DNA of 64,000 nt from Paracoccus tegillarcae (GCF_002847305.1 NZ_CP025408.1:3369001-3433000); one strand, 5' to 3'. Positions 27,438-36,026 are shown, numbered from the stretch's first letter. A program made the numbers and translations. The notes: generated from the letters alone by a model not told the origin.

Positions 27438-27998
27438 ATGACCACGAACCTTATCAACCGTCGCGGGATGCTGGGTGTCTTCGCGGCGACGACAGTTGCG
27501 GCAGCCCCGGTAATGGCCAATGCGTTTGGATTTTTGCGCGGTGCAGGCGATATGCGCCGCATCCGCATGTATTCGGGCCGAACCGGAGAAAGCATCGACA
27601 CCGTTTACTGGGTCGACGGCAAATACATCCGCGAAGCTCTGAATGAAATCAACATCTTCATGCGTGACTGGCGCAGCGGCGAAGCCATCGGCATCGACCC
27701 TCGCGCGATTGATGTCGCGGCGGCAAGCCATCGCATGCTGCAAACGAACGAACCCTTCATGATGCTGTCGGGTTACCGCTCGCCCAAGACGAATGCGATG
27801 CTTCGCTCGCGTTCCAGCGGTGTTGCCAGGAACTCGCTGCATATGGTCGGCAAGGCTGCGGACCTGCGGTTGAAATCGCGCTCGGTGAACCAGATGTATC
27901 AGGCGGCAGTCGCGTGCAAGGCCGGCGGCGTTGGCAAATACAGCCGTTCGAACTTTGTGCATATGGATTGCGGCCCGATCCGCAGTTGGGGTGGCTGA
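27438..27998 (+). CDS. Tat-exported DUF882/YcbK-type peptidase (M15 family fold)
   Basis: Predicted periplasmic zinc peptidase acting on peptidoglycan peptides. The 186-residue protein begins with a Tat-like signal (NRRGMLGVFAATTVAAAP). Zinc-ligand candidates are the His and Asp of NSLHMVGKAADLR and the His of NFVHMDCG, the HxxxxxxD...H arrangement of peptidase M15. The start at 27438 is preceded by AGGACAGG. A start at 27414 lacks a ribosome site. It is divergent from the L,D-transpeptidase, consistent with joint wall remodelling. Confidence 0.87.
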   Translation: MTTNLINRRGMLGVFAATTVAAAPVMANAFGFLRGAGDMRRIRMYSGRTGESIDTVYWVDGKYIREALNEINIFMRDWRSGEAIGIDPRAIDVAAASHRMLQTNEPFMMLSGYRSPKTNAMLRSRSSGVARNSLHMVGKAADLRLKSRSVNQMYQAAVACKAGGVGKYSRSNFVHMDCGPIRSWGG

Positions 27999-28049
27999 TC
28001 AGGCTGACAGTTCAGCCGTCATTTGCCCACTGCCTGCCCAGGAAAATGT

Positions 28050-28073
28050 GCTGACCCTGCCTGTCGGGTCAGC
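28050..28073 (+). terminator. Possible weak terminator after the DUF882 gene
   Basis: GCTGACCC (28050-28057) pairs perfectly with GGGTCAGC (28066-28073) around an eight-base loop. There is no T-tract, so termination would be weak or Rho-assisted. Confidence 0.3.
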
Positions 28074-28093
28074 AAGAAAACTTGGCTTAGGCA

Positions 28094-28122
28094 TTGACCA
28101 CATTCAGGAATGTGAACGCAAT
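28094..28122 (+). promoter_or_regulatory. Promoter with embedded palindromic operator upstream of tetR
   Basis: TTGACC (28094-28099) and CGCAAT (28117-28122) are 17 bases apart. Between them lies a perfect palindrome ACATTC-AG-GAATGT (28100-28113). The position is ideal for autorepression by the TetR-family protein encoded next. Confidence 0.5.
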
Positions 28123-28188
28123 CCGCTTGTACCGGGCCCTGGCTTGGTTCAGGTTCTTCAGATCATGCATCAGGATCAGGACCTACAT

Positions 28189-28779
28189 ATGACCGCCGCC
28201 AGCAAGCGTCGCATGCAAACCGCAAGCCGGATTCATGTGGCGGCGATCCAACTCGCCGAGCGCGACGGCCTGTCCAATCTGACGACCGAGGCCATCGCCC
28301 GAGAGGCCGGCGTCAGCCCCCGCACCTTTTTCAACTATTACCCGTATAAAGAAGCCGCAATCGCCGGCCCACCCAAGGATTACCCGCAGGTCGCGTCGGA
28401 TGATTTTGTCGCGTCCAAAGGGCGGTTGATCGACGATCTTGCCGTACTGATCGCGGCGCATCTTTCACGCTTTGTCGATCAGCGACAGCAGTTCGCAACG
28501 GTTTTACGTCTGGCCGAGACCGATGCCAAACTGGCCGCACTGGAACAGTCGGCATTGCTGGAGCGCCATTCACTGATGGAACAGATGCTGCGCAAGCGGC
28601 TGTCCAGCCACGATGCGCGGCTGGCCCCGATTCTGGCGGCTGCGATCATTTCCGCCACGCGTCAGGCGGTGCTGGAATGGGCGGCGGGTCGCAGCGATGA
28701 TCTGGTCGCCCTCGCCATCGAGAATATCGGCATGATCGGCGATGCCGGTGATCTGCTTTCGCAGAAGCCGGTCGCCTGA
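28189..28779 (+). CDS. TetR family transcriptional regulator
   Basis: DNA-binding regulator of 196 residues. The N-terminal helix-turn-helix reads IHVAAIQLAERDGLSNLTTEAIAREAGVSPRTFFNYYPYKEAA. The remaining all-helical domain should bind an unknown ligand. I start at 28189, seven bases after AGGA. The longer frame upstream is non-conserved. It is 16 bases from the TAXI binding-protein gene, which it may control. A palindrome in its promoter suggests autoregulation. Confidence 0.85.
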   Translation: MTAASKRRMQTASRIHVAAIQLAERDGLSNLTTEAIAREAGVSPRTFFNYYPYKEAAIAGPPKDYPQVASDDFVASKGRLIDDLAVLIAAHLSRFVDQRQQFATVLRLAETDAKLAALEQSALLERHSLMEQMLRKRLSSHDARLAPILAAAIISATRQAVLEWAAGRSDDLVALAIENIGMIGDAGDLLSQKPVA

Positions 28780-28795
28780 CCTGATTGGTATTGCG

Positions 28796-29854
28796 ATGCG
28801 CCGTCTTGCCTTCATAGCACCTTGTATTGCTTGGCTTGCTCTATGGCCGACAAGTGCTGCCTTGGCCCAAGACCGCGCGGGCGAAACGGGTCCTGCAGAT
28901 CCCCAGGTCCAGCTTTTCCGCATCGCAACGGGTGAAACCAGCGCAACCTACTATGCGATCGGCAGCGAGATCGCGGCGGCCATTTCCAACCCGCCCGGCG
29001 GCGCGCGCTGCGATGAGGGGGGCGATTGCGGCGTTCCCGGCCTGTTGGCGGCCGCACTCGCTGCGGAAGGATCTGTCAGCAACATCGCGGCGCTACGTGA
29101 CGGCGCGATCGAATCCGGCTTTGCACAGGCTGATATCGCTTATGCAGCGCAAATCGGCGCGCCGGGATGGCGGGGGTCGGCGCAGGTCCCTGGTCTGAGG
29201 GCCATTGCATCGCTTTATCCCGAAGCCGTCCATCTGATTGTGCGCGGCGACGCCGAAATCGAGACGATCACTGACCTCGAGGGCAAGCGGGTCTCGATCA
29301 GCCAGCCGGGTTCAGGAACCCAGATCGACGCGCAACTTGTTTTGCAAGCCGCAGGTTTGCCAGATAATCGTTTGAAAATAAGCGAATTAACCACCGACGA
29401 GGCCGTGCGCGAATTGCGGGCGGGCCAGTTGGACGCGTTCTTCATGGTGGGCGGCTGGCCGGTCGCCGGCCTGACCTCCCTGGCGGGACAGGCCGATGTG
29501 AAGCTGCTGCCCATCGAAGGCGCATTGGCTGACCGGCTGATCGCGCGGCACCCGTTCTTTCGGCGTGAAACACTGCCTGCGCGCACCTATCCGGGGCAAA
29601 AAGACCCGATCCAAACCGTTTCGGTTGCCGCGCTGTGGCTGACAATGGCGGATCAGCCTGATCAGATCATCCACGATATCACGCGCGTGCTGTGGAATGA
29701 CTATACTCAGGACCGGCTGCATCAGGGCCATTACGCGGCCCGTGCCATTTCGCGCGACGCGGCACTGGAGGGCATCACTGTCCCGCTGCATCCAGGGGCG
29801 GCCAGATATTATCGCGGTGCCGGTCTGCTGGCGGATCAACCCGTGCAGCCATGA
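28796..29854 (+). CDS. TAXI family TRAP transporter solute-binding protein
   Basis: Periplasmic binding protein of 352 residues. A signal peptide ends at ALA (about residue 22). The TAXI-type core includes FRIATGETSATYYAIGSEIAAAISN near the N-terminus, FAQADIAYAA, and the segment VSISQPGSGTQIDAQLVLQAAGL. TAXI proteins normally feed a fused 4TM-12TM TRAP permease, but no such permease is adjacent, making this an orphan. The ribosome site is weak. Its 3' end is 15 bases from the convergent rutR. Confidence 0.85.
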   Translation: MRRLAFIAPCIAWLALWPTSAALAQDRAGETGPADPQVQLFRIATGETSATYYAIGSEIAAAISNPPGGARCDEGGDCGVPGLLAAALAAEGSVSNIAALRDGAIESGFAQADIAYAAQIGAPGWRGSAQVPGLRAIASLYPEAVHLIVRGDAEIETITDLEGKRVSISQPGSGTQIDAQLVLQAAGLPDNRLKISELTTDEAVRELRAGQLDAFFMVGGWPVAGLTSLAGQADVKLLPIEGALADRLIARHPFFRRETLPARTYPGQKDPIQTVSVAALWLTMADQPDQIIHDITRVLWNDYTQDRLHQGHYAARAISRDAALEGITVPLHPGAARYYRGAGLLADQPVQP

Positions 29855-29869
29855 TCGGCCGCACCCGTG

Positions 29870-30496
29870 TCAGCCCCGGTCAGGGGCCAGCAGCCGGTCG
29901 TAGAGCGTTGACAGGAACTGCTGCGCCTCGGCATAGGGATCATGCTCTTCGCCCAGTATTGCCCGCACCTGCGTCTCGAAGTCCGCATAGTGCTGGGTCA
30001 GCGCCCAGATCGAAAAGATCAGATGCCGTGGATCCACCTTTGCCAGGCGCCCCGCCTCTATCCAGCCGTTGAAGATGCCGGCCTTGTCATCAACCATATC
30101 GCGCAATTGGCCGCCCAAGATCTCATTTAGCAGCGGCGCGCCCTGCAGGACCTCATTGGCGAAAAGCCTGCTTTCGCGCGGGTAATCACGCGACATCTGC
30201 AGCTTGGCCGCGACATAGCGCTGTATCTCGGCCAGCGGTTCCCCGTTCGGATCGATCATCCGCATCGGGTCCAGCCACATATCCAGCAGGCCGGTCAGCA
30301 GGCTGCGATAGATATCTTCCTTGCTGGCGAAATAATACAGAACGTTCGGCTTGGACAGCCCGGCCGCCTCGGCCACCTGATCAATCGTTGCACCGCGAAA
30401 GCCCTGCGCTGAAAACACCGTCAGCGCACCTTCCAGGATCATCGCGCGGTTCTTTTGTTGTATCCGCGTCGGCCGCGCCTGTGCTTCATCGCTCAA
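29870..30496 (-). CDS. rutR: RutR-type TetR regulator of pyrimidine catabolism
   Basis: Repressor of 208 residues. The helix-turn-helix region (MILEGALTVFSAQGFRGATIDQVAEAAGLSKPNVLYYFASKEDIY) and the ligand domain with WIEAGRLAKVDPRHLIFSIWALTQHYADF match RutR, whose DNA binding is relieved by uracil or thymine in E. coli. It is divergent from the pyrimidine operon, and a sequence matching the RutR operator (TTGACCAnnTGGTCAA) at 12 of 14 defined positions lies in front of that operon. Effector and targets here are inferred from this family and context. Confidence 0.85.
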   Translation of the reverse strand: MSDEAQARPTRIQQKNRAMILEGALTVFSAQGFRGATIDQVAEAAGLSKPNVLYYFASKEDIYRSLLTGLLDMWLDPMRMIDPNGEPLAEIQRYVAAKLQMSRDYPRESRLFANEVLQGAPLLNEILGGQLRDMVDDKAGIFNGWIEAGRLAKVDPRHLIFSIWALTQHYADFETQVRAILGEEHDPYAEAQQFLSTLYDRLLAPDRG

Positions 30497-30548
30497 ATTA
30501 CAGTTCCTCTGCGAACAGTCTGTGTCGTTCCGCCCATAGGTATCACGC

Positions 30549-30596
30549 TTGACTGGCGATGGCCCCGTGCTAGCCTGATCCTGACCTGTTGGTCAA
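30549..30596 (+). promoter_or_regulatory. Promoter and RutR-like operator of the pyrimidine operon
   Basis: TTGACT (30549-30554) and TAGCCT (30571-30576), 16 bases apart, form a plausible promoter. CTGACCTGTTGGTCAA (30581-30596) overlaps the expected start of transcription and differs from the RutR consensus at two of 14 positions. A repressor bound there would block initiation. Confidence 0.7.
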
Positions 30597-30612
30597 TATT
30601 TGCGAGGAAGCG

Positions 30613-31938
30613 ATGGCTCTGGACCGTAAACCCGCCCCCAACGACCTTGGCGCCTTTTGGATGCCGTTCACCTCGAACAGGCAGTTCAAATCGGCGCCGC
30701 GCATGTTGGTGAGCGCCAAGGATATGCATTACACATCCGCCGACGGGCGGCAAATACTGGACGGCACGGCAGGGTTGTGGTGTTGCAATGCGGGCCACGG
30801 GCGCCCGAAAATTACCGCGGCGGTGCAGGATCAGGTCGAGACGCTGGATTATGCCCCGGCGTTCCAGATGGGGCATCCGCTGGCATTCGAGCTTGCCAAC
30901 CGTCTGGTCAATTTGGCACCTGACGGGATTGACCATGTATTTTACTGCAATTCTGGATCAGAGGCCGTTGATACAGCACTGAAAATCGCGCTTGCCTATC
31001 ACCGCGCACGCGGCGATGCCGCCCGCACCCGCCTGATCGGGCGCGAGCGTGGCTATCATGGTGTTGGCTTCGGTGGGATCTCTGTCGGCGGTATCGTGAA
31101 CAACCGCCGCTTTTTCGGCAGCCTTCTGGCCGGCGTCGATCACCTGCCCCACACCCATCTGGCCGAGAACGCCTATACCAAGGGTCAGCCAGACCACGGC
31201 GCGCATCTGGCCGATGAGTTGGAACGCATCGTCGCGCTGCACGGCGCCGAGACCATCGCCGCCGTGATTGTCGAGCCGATGGCAGGCTCGACCGGTGTGC
31301 TTATGCCGCCCAAGGGCTATCTGAAACGCCTGCGCGAAATCACCAAAAAGCATGGCATCCTGCTGATCTTTGATGAGGTCATCACCGGCTTTGGCCGCCT
31401 GGGCAGCCCGTTTGCCGCCCAGCATTTCGACGTGACGCCCGATATGATCACCTGCGCCAAGGGCCTGACCAATGGGGTGATCCCGATGGGTGCTGTGCTG
31501 GTCAGCGCCGAGATCCACGACGCCTTCATGACCGGTCCTGAGCATGTGATCGAACTGTTCCACGGCTACACCTATTCCGGCAACCCGGTCGCCTGCGCCG
31601 CCGGCATCGCCACGCTGGACACCTATGCCGAGGATGGGTTGCTGACCCGTGCCGCCGATCTGGACAGCTATTGGCAAGAGGCATTGCACGGTTTGCGCGG
31701 TCTGCCGCATGTGATCGACATCCGCAATATGGGCCTGATCGGTGCGGTCGAGTTGCAAGGGATCGAGGGCGAACCGGGCAAGCGCGCCTTTGACGTCTTT
31801 GTCCGCGCCTACGAGGCCGGCATCCTGATCCGCGTGACCGGCGATATCATCGCCATGTCGCCGCCTTTGATCATCAGCCGCGAGCAGATCGACGAATTGA
31901 TCGGCACTCTGGCCGAAGTGCTCAAGGCAACCGCTTGA
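30613..31938 (+). CDS. Omega-amino acid (beta-alanine) - pyruvate aminotransferase, class III
   Basis: PLP enzyme expected to convert beta-alanine (from uracil) and 3-aminoisobutyrate (from thymine) to semialdehydes. The 441-residue protein has GTAGLWCCNAGHG near residue 50, the cofactor-binding SGSEAVDTALK, LIFDEVITGFGRLG with the PLP-nitrogen Asp, and CAKGLTNG with the Schiff-base Lys. GAGGA precedes the start by about five bases. It is the first gene after the RutR-like operator, and its stop overlaps the next start (TGATG). Confidence 0.92.
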   Translation: MALDRKPAPNDLGAFWMPFTSNRQFKSAPRMLVSAKDMHYTSADGRQILDGTAGLWCCNAGHGRPKITAAVQDQVETLDYAPAFQMGHPLAFELANRLVNLAPDGIDHVFYCNSGSEAVDTALKIALAYHRARGDAARTRLIGRERGYHGVGFGGISVGGIVNNRRFFGSLLAGVDHLPHTHLAENAYTKGQPDHGAHLADELERIVALHGAETIAAVIVEPMAGSTGVLMPPKGYLKRLREITKKHGILLIFDEVITGFGRLGSPFAAQHFDVTPDMITCAKGLTNGVIPMGAVLVSAEIHDAFMTGPEHVIELFHGYTYSGNPVACAAGIATLDTYAEDGLLTRAADLDSYWQEALHGLRGLPHVIDIRNMGLIGAVELQGIEGEPGKRAFDVFVRAYEAGILIRVTGDIIAMSPPLIISREQIDELIGTLAEVLKATA

Positions 31939-32219
31939 TGCAGGGTTGTCGCGCCACGACGCAATATGAAGATCAGCGGGTGCGCGTCACCCGCTATGAC
32001 TTTGATCCCGGGGGACAAACCGGCTGGCACGTCCATCAGATGGAATACGTTATCGTGACGCTGACGGATTGCCCTTTGCGGCTTGAATTGCCCGGCGGCG
32101 AGACACGCGAGAGCATGATTGCGGCCGGCGAAAGCTATAGCCGGCCCAAGGGAACCGAACACAATGTGATCAATTCGGGCGACGCAGCCATGGCCTTTGT
32201 CGAGGTCGAATTGAAATAA
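31938..32219 (+). CDS. Cupin protein (BauB-like)
   Basis: Single-domain cupin of 93 residues. The metal-binding motif GWHVHQMEYVIV (HxH...E) and the second motif ending in the histidine of GTEHNVIN are intact. Similar proteins are annotated as beta-alanine degradation protein BauB, but their reaction is not established. It overlaps the aminotransferase stop by one base, supporting a role in the same pathway. Confidence 0.82.
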   Translation: MQGCRATTQYEDQRVRVTRYDFDPGGQTGWHVHQMEYVIVTLTDCPLRLELPGGETRESMIAAGESYSRPKGTEHNVINSGDAAMAFVEVELK

Positions 32220-32275
32220 CACGCAACCATCCGACCCGGCATCAAGAGCGGGCGGACCGACAGGAAGGAAAGCAG

Positions 32276-33529
32276 ATGGCCGACGCCCCCGCCGCCAATA
32301 TGAAAACCAACCCCGACCGGCTGTGGGACAGCCTGATGGAGATGGCCAAGATCGGCCCCGGCATCGCTGGCGGCAATAACCGCCAGACCCTGACCGATGA
32401 CGATGCTACAGGCCGCGCGCTGTTCCAGACATGGTGCGAGGCCGAGGGCATGACCATGGGTGTCGACCGGATGGGCAATATGTTCATGCGGTTCGAAGGC
32501 GAAAATCCCGATCTGGACCCGGTCTATATCGGCAGCCATCTGGACACCCAGCCAACGGGTGGCAAATATGATGGCGTGCTGGGCGTGCTGGCGGGGCTAG
32601 AGGTCGTGCGCTCGATCAAGGATATGGGCCTGCGAACGAGGCGGCCCATCGTGGTGGTGAACTGGACCAATGAAGAAGGTACACGCTTCGCCCCCGCCAT
32701 GCTGGCCAGCGGCGTCTATGCCGGGATGCATGACGAAGACTACGCGAACAGCCGCGAGGATGCCGAGGGCAGGAAATTCGGTGAGGAACTGGACAGGATC
32801 GGCTGGCGCGGTGACGAAGATGTGGGCGGTCGACCCATGCATGCGATGTTCGAATATCACATTGAACAGGGCCCTATTTTGGAAGCCGAGGATACCCGGA
32901 TCGGCGTTGTCACTCATGGTCAGGGGCTGTGGTGGCTGCAGGTCACGTTGACCGGCAAGGACGCGCATACCGGGTCAACGCCCATGAACATGCGGGTCAA
33001 TGCAGGGCTTGGCATGGCCCGGATAATCGAGGCGGTGCACCAGATCGCGATGGATCATCAGCCAAATGCCGTGGGCGCGGTGGGTCAGGCGAATGTCTAT
33101 CCCAATTCCCGCAACGTAATCCCCGGCAAGGCCGTTTTCACCATCGACTTCCGCAGCCCCGATCTTGAGAAGCTGACTTCGATGCGCACGCGGCTGGAAA
33201 CCGAAGCCCCGCAGATCGCGGCCGATCTGAGCCTGGAAATCGAGATCGAACCGGTCGGCCATTTCGACCCGGTGACCTTCGACGCTGGTCTGGCGCAATC
33301 GCTGCGTGATGCCTCCGACCGCCTGGGCTATTCCCACATGGATATCGTCAGCGGCGCAGGCCACGACGCCTGCTGGATCAACCGCGTCGCCCCCACCGTG
33401 ATGATCATGTGCCCCTGCGTGGACGGGCTGTCACATAACGAGGCCGAAGAAATCTCGCCGGAATGGGCGAGTGCGGGAGCTGATGTGCTGCTGCATGCGG
33501 TGCTGGAAGCGGCCGAGGTGGTGCGCTGA
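32276..33529 (+). CDS. hyuC: N-carbamoyl-beta-alanine amidohydrolase (M20-type Zn hydrolase)
   Basis: Third enzyme of the reductive pyrimidine pathway: hydrolyses N-carbamoyl-beta-alanine to beta-alanine, CO2 and ammonia. The 417-residue protein has GSHLDTQPTGGKYDGVLG with the first metal His and bridging Asp, WTNEEGTRFAPAM with the catalytic Glu pair, the dimer-domain region KDAHTGSTPMNMR, and GAGHDACWI with the C-terminal ligand His. The family also includes allantoate and hydantoin-derived amidohydrolases. Operon context favours ureidopropionase. GGAAGGAAAG precedes the start. Confidence 0.9.
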   Translation: MADAPAANMKTNPDRLWDSLMEMAKIGPGIAGGNNRQTLTDDDATGRALFQTWCEAEGMTMGVDRMGNMFMRFEGENPDLDPVYIGSHLDTQPTGGKYDGVLGVLAGLEVVRSIKDMGLRTRRPIVVVNWTNEEGTRFAPAMLASGVYAGMHDEDYANSREDAEGRKFGEELDRIGWRGDEDVGGRPMHAMFEYHIEQGPILEAEDTRIGVVTHGQGLWWLQVTLTGKDAHTGSTPMNMRVNAGLGMARIIEAVHQIAMDHQPNAVGAVGQANVYPNSRNVIPGKAVFTIDFRSPDLEKLTSMRTRLETEAPQIAADLSLEIEIEPVGHFDPVTFDAGLAQSLRDASDRLGYSHMDIVSGAGHDACWINRVAPTVMIMCPCVDGLSHNEAEEISPEWASAGADVLLHAVLEAAEVVR

Positions 33530-33541
33530 TATGCGCGATGG

Positions 33542-33574
33542 CCGGGGGCCAGCCCCCGGACCCCCGGGATATTT
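33542..33574 (+). repeat. GC hairpin plus GATATTT element, copy 1
   Basis: CCGGGGGC (33542-33549) pairs with GCCCCCGG (33552-33559), then ACCCCCGG and GATATTT (33568-33574) followed by GAGTGAAAAAGAAA. Two similar elements occur at 38753 and 59608. This copy lies between hyuC and hydA inside an operon, so it cannot be a complete terminator there. Confidence 0.75.
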
Positions 33575-33597
33575 GAGTGAAAAAGAAAGGTGCAGGG

Positions 33598-35049
33598 ATG
33601 AGCACGGTAATTCGAAACGGAACCATCGTCACCGCCGATCTGACCTATAAGGCCGACGTTCTGATCGAGGGCGGCAAGATCACCGCGATTGGCGAGAACC
33701 TGACCGGCGACACGCAACTGGACGCGACCGGATGCTATGTCATGCCGGGCGGAATTGATCCGCATACGCATCTGGAGATGCCCTTCATGGGCACCTATTC
33801 CGCCGATGATTTTGAAAGCGGCACCCGCGCGGCGCTGGCCGGTGGCACGACGATGGTGGTCGATTTCGCCCTGCCGTCGCCCCAGCAAGGGCTGCTGGAT
33901 GCGTTGCAGATGTGGGACAATAAATCGGGCCGCGCCCATTGCGACTATTCCTATCACATGGCGGTCACCTGGTGGGGGCAGCAGGTGTTTGACGAGATGG
34001 CAGAGGTCGTCAAACGCGGCATCACCACCTTCAAGCATTTCATGGCCTATAAGGGCGCGCTGATGGTGAATGACGACGAACTCTTCGCCAGCTTCCGCCG
34101 GGTGGGCGATCTGGGCGGGATCGCGATGGTTCATGCCGAGAATGGCGATGTGGTGGCCGAACTGTCCGCCCGTCTGCTGGCCGAGGGCAATACCGGCCCC
34201 GAAGCGCATGCCTATTCCCGCCCGCCGCAGGTCGAGGGCGAAGCCACGAACCGCGCGATCATGGTGGCCGATATGGCCGGCGTGCCGCTGTATGTGGTCC
34301 ATACCAGTTGCGAGGACAGCCACGAGGCGATCCGCCGCGCGCGTCAACAGGGCAAGCGCGTCTGGGGCGAACCCTTGATCCAGCATCTGACGCTGGATGA
34401 CAGCGAATATTTCAACAAGGATTGGGACCACGCCGCGCGGCGCGTCATGTCTCCGCCATTCCGTGACAAGCGCAATCAGGACAGCCTCTGGGCGGGTCTG
34501 CAATCGGGCAGCCTGTCGGTGGTCGCGACCGATCATTGCGCCTTTACGACCGAACAGAAACGCACCGGCGTCGACGATTTCACCAAGATTCCGAATGGCA
34601 CCGGCGGGCTTGAGGATCGGATGCCGATGCTGTGGACGCATGGGGTGAATACCGGGCGGCTGACGCCGAATGAATTTGTCGCCATCACCTCGACCAATAT
34701 CGCCAAGATCCTGAACGTCTATCCACGGAAGGGTGCGGTGCTGGTCGGCAGCGATGCCGATCTGGTGGTCTGGGATCCGAAGACCGAAAAGACGATCACC
34801 GCAGGAAGCCAGCAATCCGCCATTGATTACAATGTGTTCGAGGGCCAGAAGGTCAAGGGACTGCCACGCTTTACCCTGACGCGCGGCGTGGTCGCTGTGA
34901 CCGAGGGCAAAGTCGATAGCCGTGAAGGTCACGGCGAGTTTGTTGCGCGAGAACCGAACACTCAGGTCAATCGCGCCCTGTCGCAATGGAAGGAACTGAC
35001 CGCGCCGAGGCCGATAGAACGGTCAGGTATACCCGCAACGGGGGTTTGA
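33598..35049 (+). CDS. hydA: Dihydropyrimidinase (D-hydantoinase family)
   Basis: Second enzyme of the pathway: opens dihydrouracil or dihydrothymine to the N-carbamoyl-beta-amino acid. The 483-residue amidohydrolase-fold protein has the metal motif GGIDPHTHLEMPFMGT, the FKHFMAYKG segment whose Lys is carboxylated to bridge two zincs, MVHAENGD and VVHTSCEDS with metal histidines, and VATDHCAF with the catalytic Asp. The start at 33598 follows AAAGG by seven bases. The stop is one base from the start of the mini-protein gene. Confidence 0.94.
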   Translation: MSTVIRNGTIVTADLTYKADVLIEGGKITAIGENLTGDTQLDATGCYVMPGGIDPHTHLEMPFMGTYSADDFESGTRAALAGGTTMVVDFALPSPQQGLLDALQMWDNKSGRAHCDYSYHMAVTWWGQQVFDEMAEVVKRGITTFKHFMAYKGALMVNDDELFASFRRVGDLGGIAMVHAENGDVVAELSARLLAEGNTGPEAHAYSRPPQVEGEATNRAIMVADMAGVPLYVVHTSCEDSHEAIRRARQQGKRVWGEPLIQHLTLDDSEYFNKDWDHAARRVMSPPFRDKRNQDSLWAGLQSGSLSVVATDHCAFTTEQKRTGVDDFTKIPNGTGGLEDRMPMLWTHGVNTGRLTPNEFVAITSTNIAKILNVYPRKGAVLVGSDADLVVWDPKTEKTITAGSQQSAIDYNVFEGQKVKGLPRFTLTRGVVAVTEGKVDSREGHGEFVAREPNTQVNRALSQWKELTAPRPIERSGIPATGV

Positions 35050-35050
35050 C

Positions 35051-35239
35051 ATGAAAGAGTGCAAGTGCGGTTGCGAAGGAGTAGCCTCGGGGGGCCTATT
35101 TCTTCACGGCCATGATCAAAAGCTTGGAGTGGCAAGTGAGCGGGCAGCCGGTGGCATTCTAGAACTACGAGATATGGTTGAGAAGGAGACGGGGAAAGAG
35201 ATAGTGGGTGTTACAACGCAATCACAACGAGATGACTGA
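35051..35239 (+). CDS. CxCGC...GHD mini-protein, AT-richer than its operon
   Basis: A 62-residue protein starting MKECKCGCEG. It has three cysteines in CxCxC spacing, then FLHGHDQKL with two histidines and an Asp, and a helical, acidic C-terminus (GGILELRDMVEKETGKE). The Cys/His set could bind one zinc. From memory, similar short CxCGC-GHD proteins occur scattered in bacteria and phages with no known role. A GGGGG ribosome site lies six bases upstream in the hydA 3' end, and its last eight bases overlap the ABC ATPase start. By hand count it has 98 G+C in 189 bases (52%), clearly lower than neighbours, suggesting recent arrival. Confidence 0.7.
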   Translation: MKECKCGCEGVASGGLFLHGHDQKLGVASERAAGGILELRDMVEKETGKEIVGVTTQSQRDD

Positions 35240-36011
35240 GCCCGTCGTCACCGCTGACAAGATCGACCTGACCTTTCAGACCGCCGATGGCCCGGTCCAT
35301 GCGCTGAAAGGCGTCAATCTGACCATCAATCAGGGCGATTTCGTCAGCTTTATCGGTCCTTCAGGCTGCGGCAAGACTACTTTTCTGCGCACCATCGCCG
35401 CGTTGGAAACGCCGACCGGCGGCACCATGACCGTCAATGGAATGAGCGCGGATGAGGCGCGGCGCGCCCGTGCCTATGGCTATGTCTTTCAGGCACCGGG
35501 CCTGTATCCTTGGCGCACGATTTCGGGGAACATATCTCTGCCGCTTGAAATCATGGGGTTTTCCAAATCTGACCGCAAGCAGCGGGTCGACCGCGTGATG
35601 GATCTGGTCGAACTGTCCGGCTTTGGCGGCAAGTTTCCGTGGCAGTTGTCGGGCGGGATGCAGCAGCGCGCCAGTATCGCGCGCTCGCTCGCCTTTGACG
35701 CAGATATCCTGCTGATGGATGAGCCTTTTGGCGCGCTTGATGAGATTGTCCGCGACCGCCTGAACGAGGCGCTGCTGGAACTGTGGAGGAAAACCCGAAA
35801 AACCATTGGTTTTGTGACACATTCCATCCCCGAGGCCGTCTATCTTTCGACCCGCATCGTCGTCATGTCACCGCGCCCCGGTCGTATCACCAGGATCATC
35901 GAAAGCACCCTGCCCGACGAGCGCCCGCTGGATATTCGCGATACGCCGGAATTCATCGCATTGGCCCATGAGGTCCGCGAGGGCCTGCGCGAGGGGCACA
36001 GCTATGACTGA
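35232..36011 (+). CDS. ABC importer ATPase (nitrate/sulfonate/thiamine-precursor type)
   Basis: ATPase of 259 residues with Walker A GPSGCGKTT near residue 40, signature LSGGMQQRASIARSLAFD, Walker B ILLMDEPFGALDE and H-loop VTHSIPEA. It resembles SsuB/ThiZ proteins. With the two permeases and a THI5-like binding protein downstream it should import a heterocycle, and pyrimidine or a dihydro/hydantoin derivative is the obvious candidate from context. I use ATG 35232. GTG 35208 is an alternative. It lacks a clear ribosome site and overlaps the mini-protein by eight bases, implying translational coupling. Confidence 0.88.
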   Translation: MTEPVVTADKIDLTFQTADGPVHALKGVNLTINQGDFVSFIGPSGCGKTTFLRTIAALETPTGGTMTVNGMSADEARRARAYGYVFQAPGLYPWRTISGNISLPLEIMGFSKSDRKQRVDRVMDLVELSGFGGKFPWQLSGGMQQRASIARSLAFDADILLMDEPFGALDEIVRDRLNEALLELWRKTRKTIGFVTHSIPEAVYLSTRIVVMSPRPGRITRIIESTLPDERPLDIRDTPEFIALAHEVREGLREGHSYD

Positions 36012-36026
36012 CCGCCGGTCCATCGC

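Noticed and set aside
33328..34986. 552-codon minus-strand frame opposite hyuC and hydA
   Set aside because: Antisense of strongly conserved enzymes, with His/Arg/Gly-rich shadow composition.
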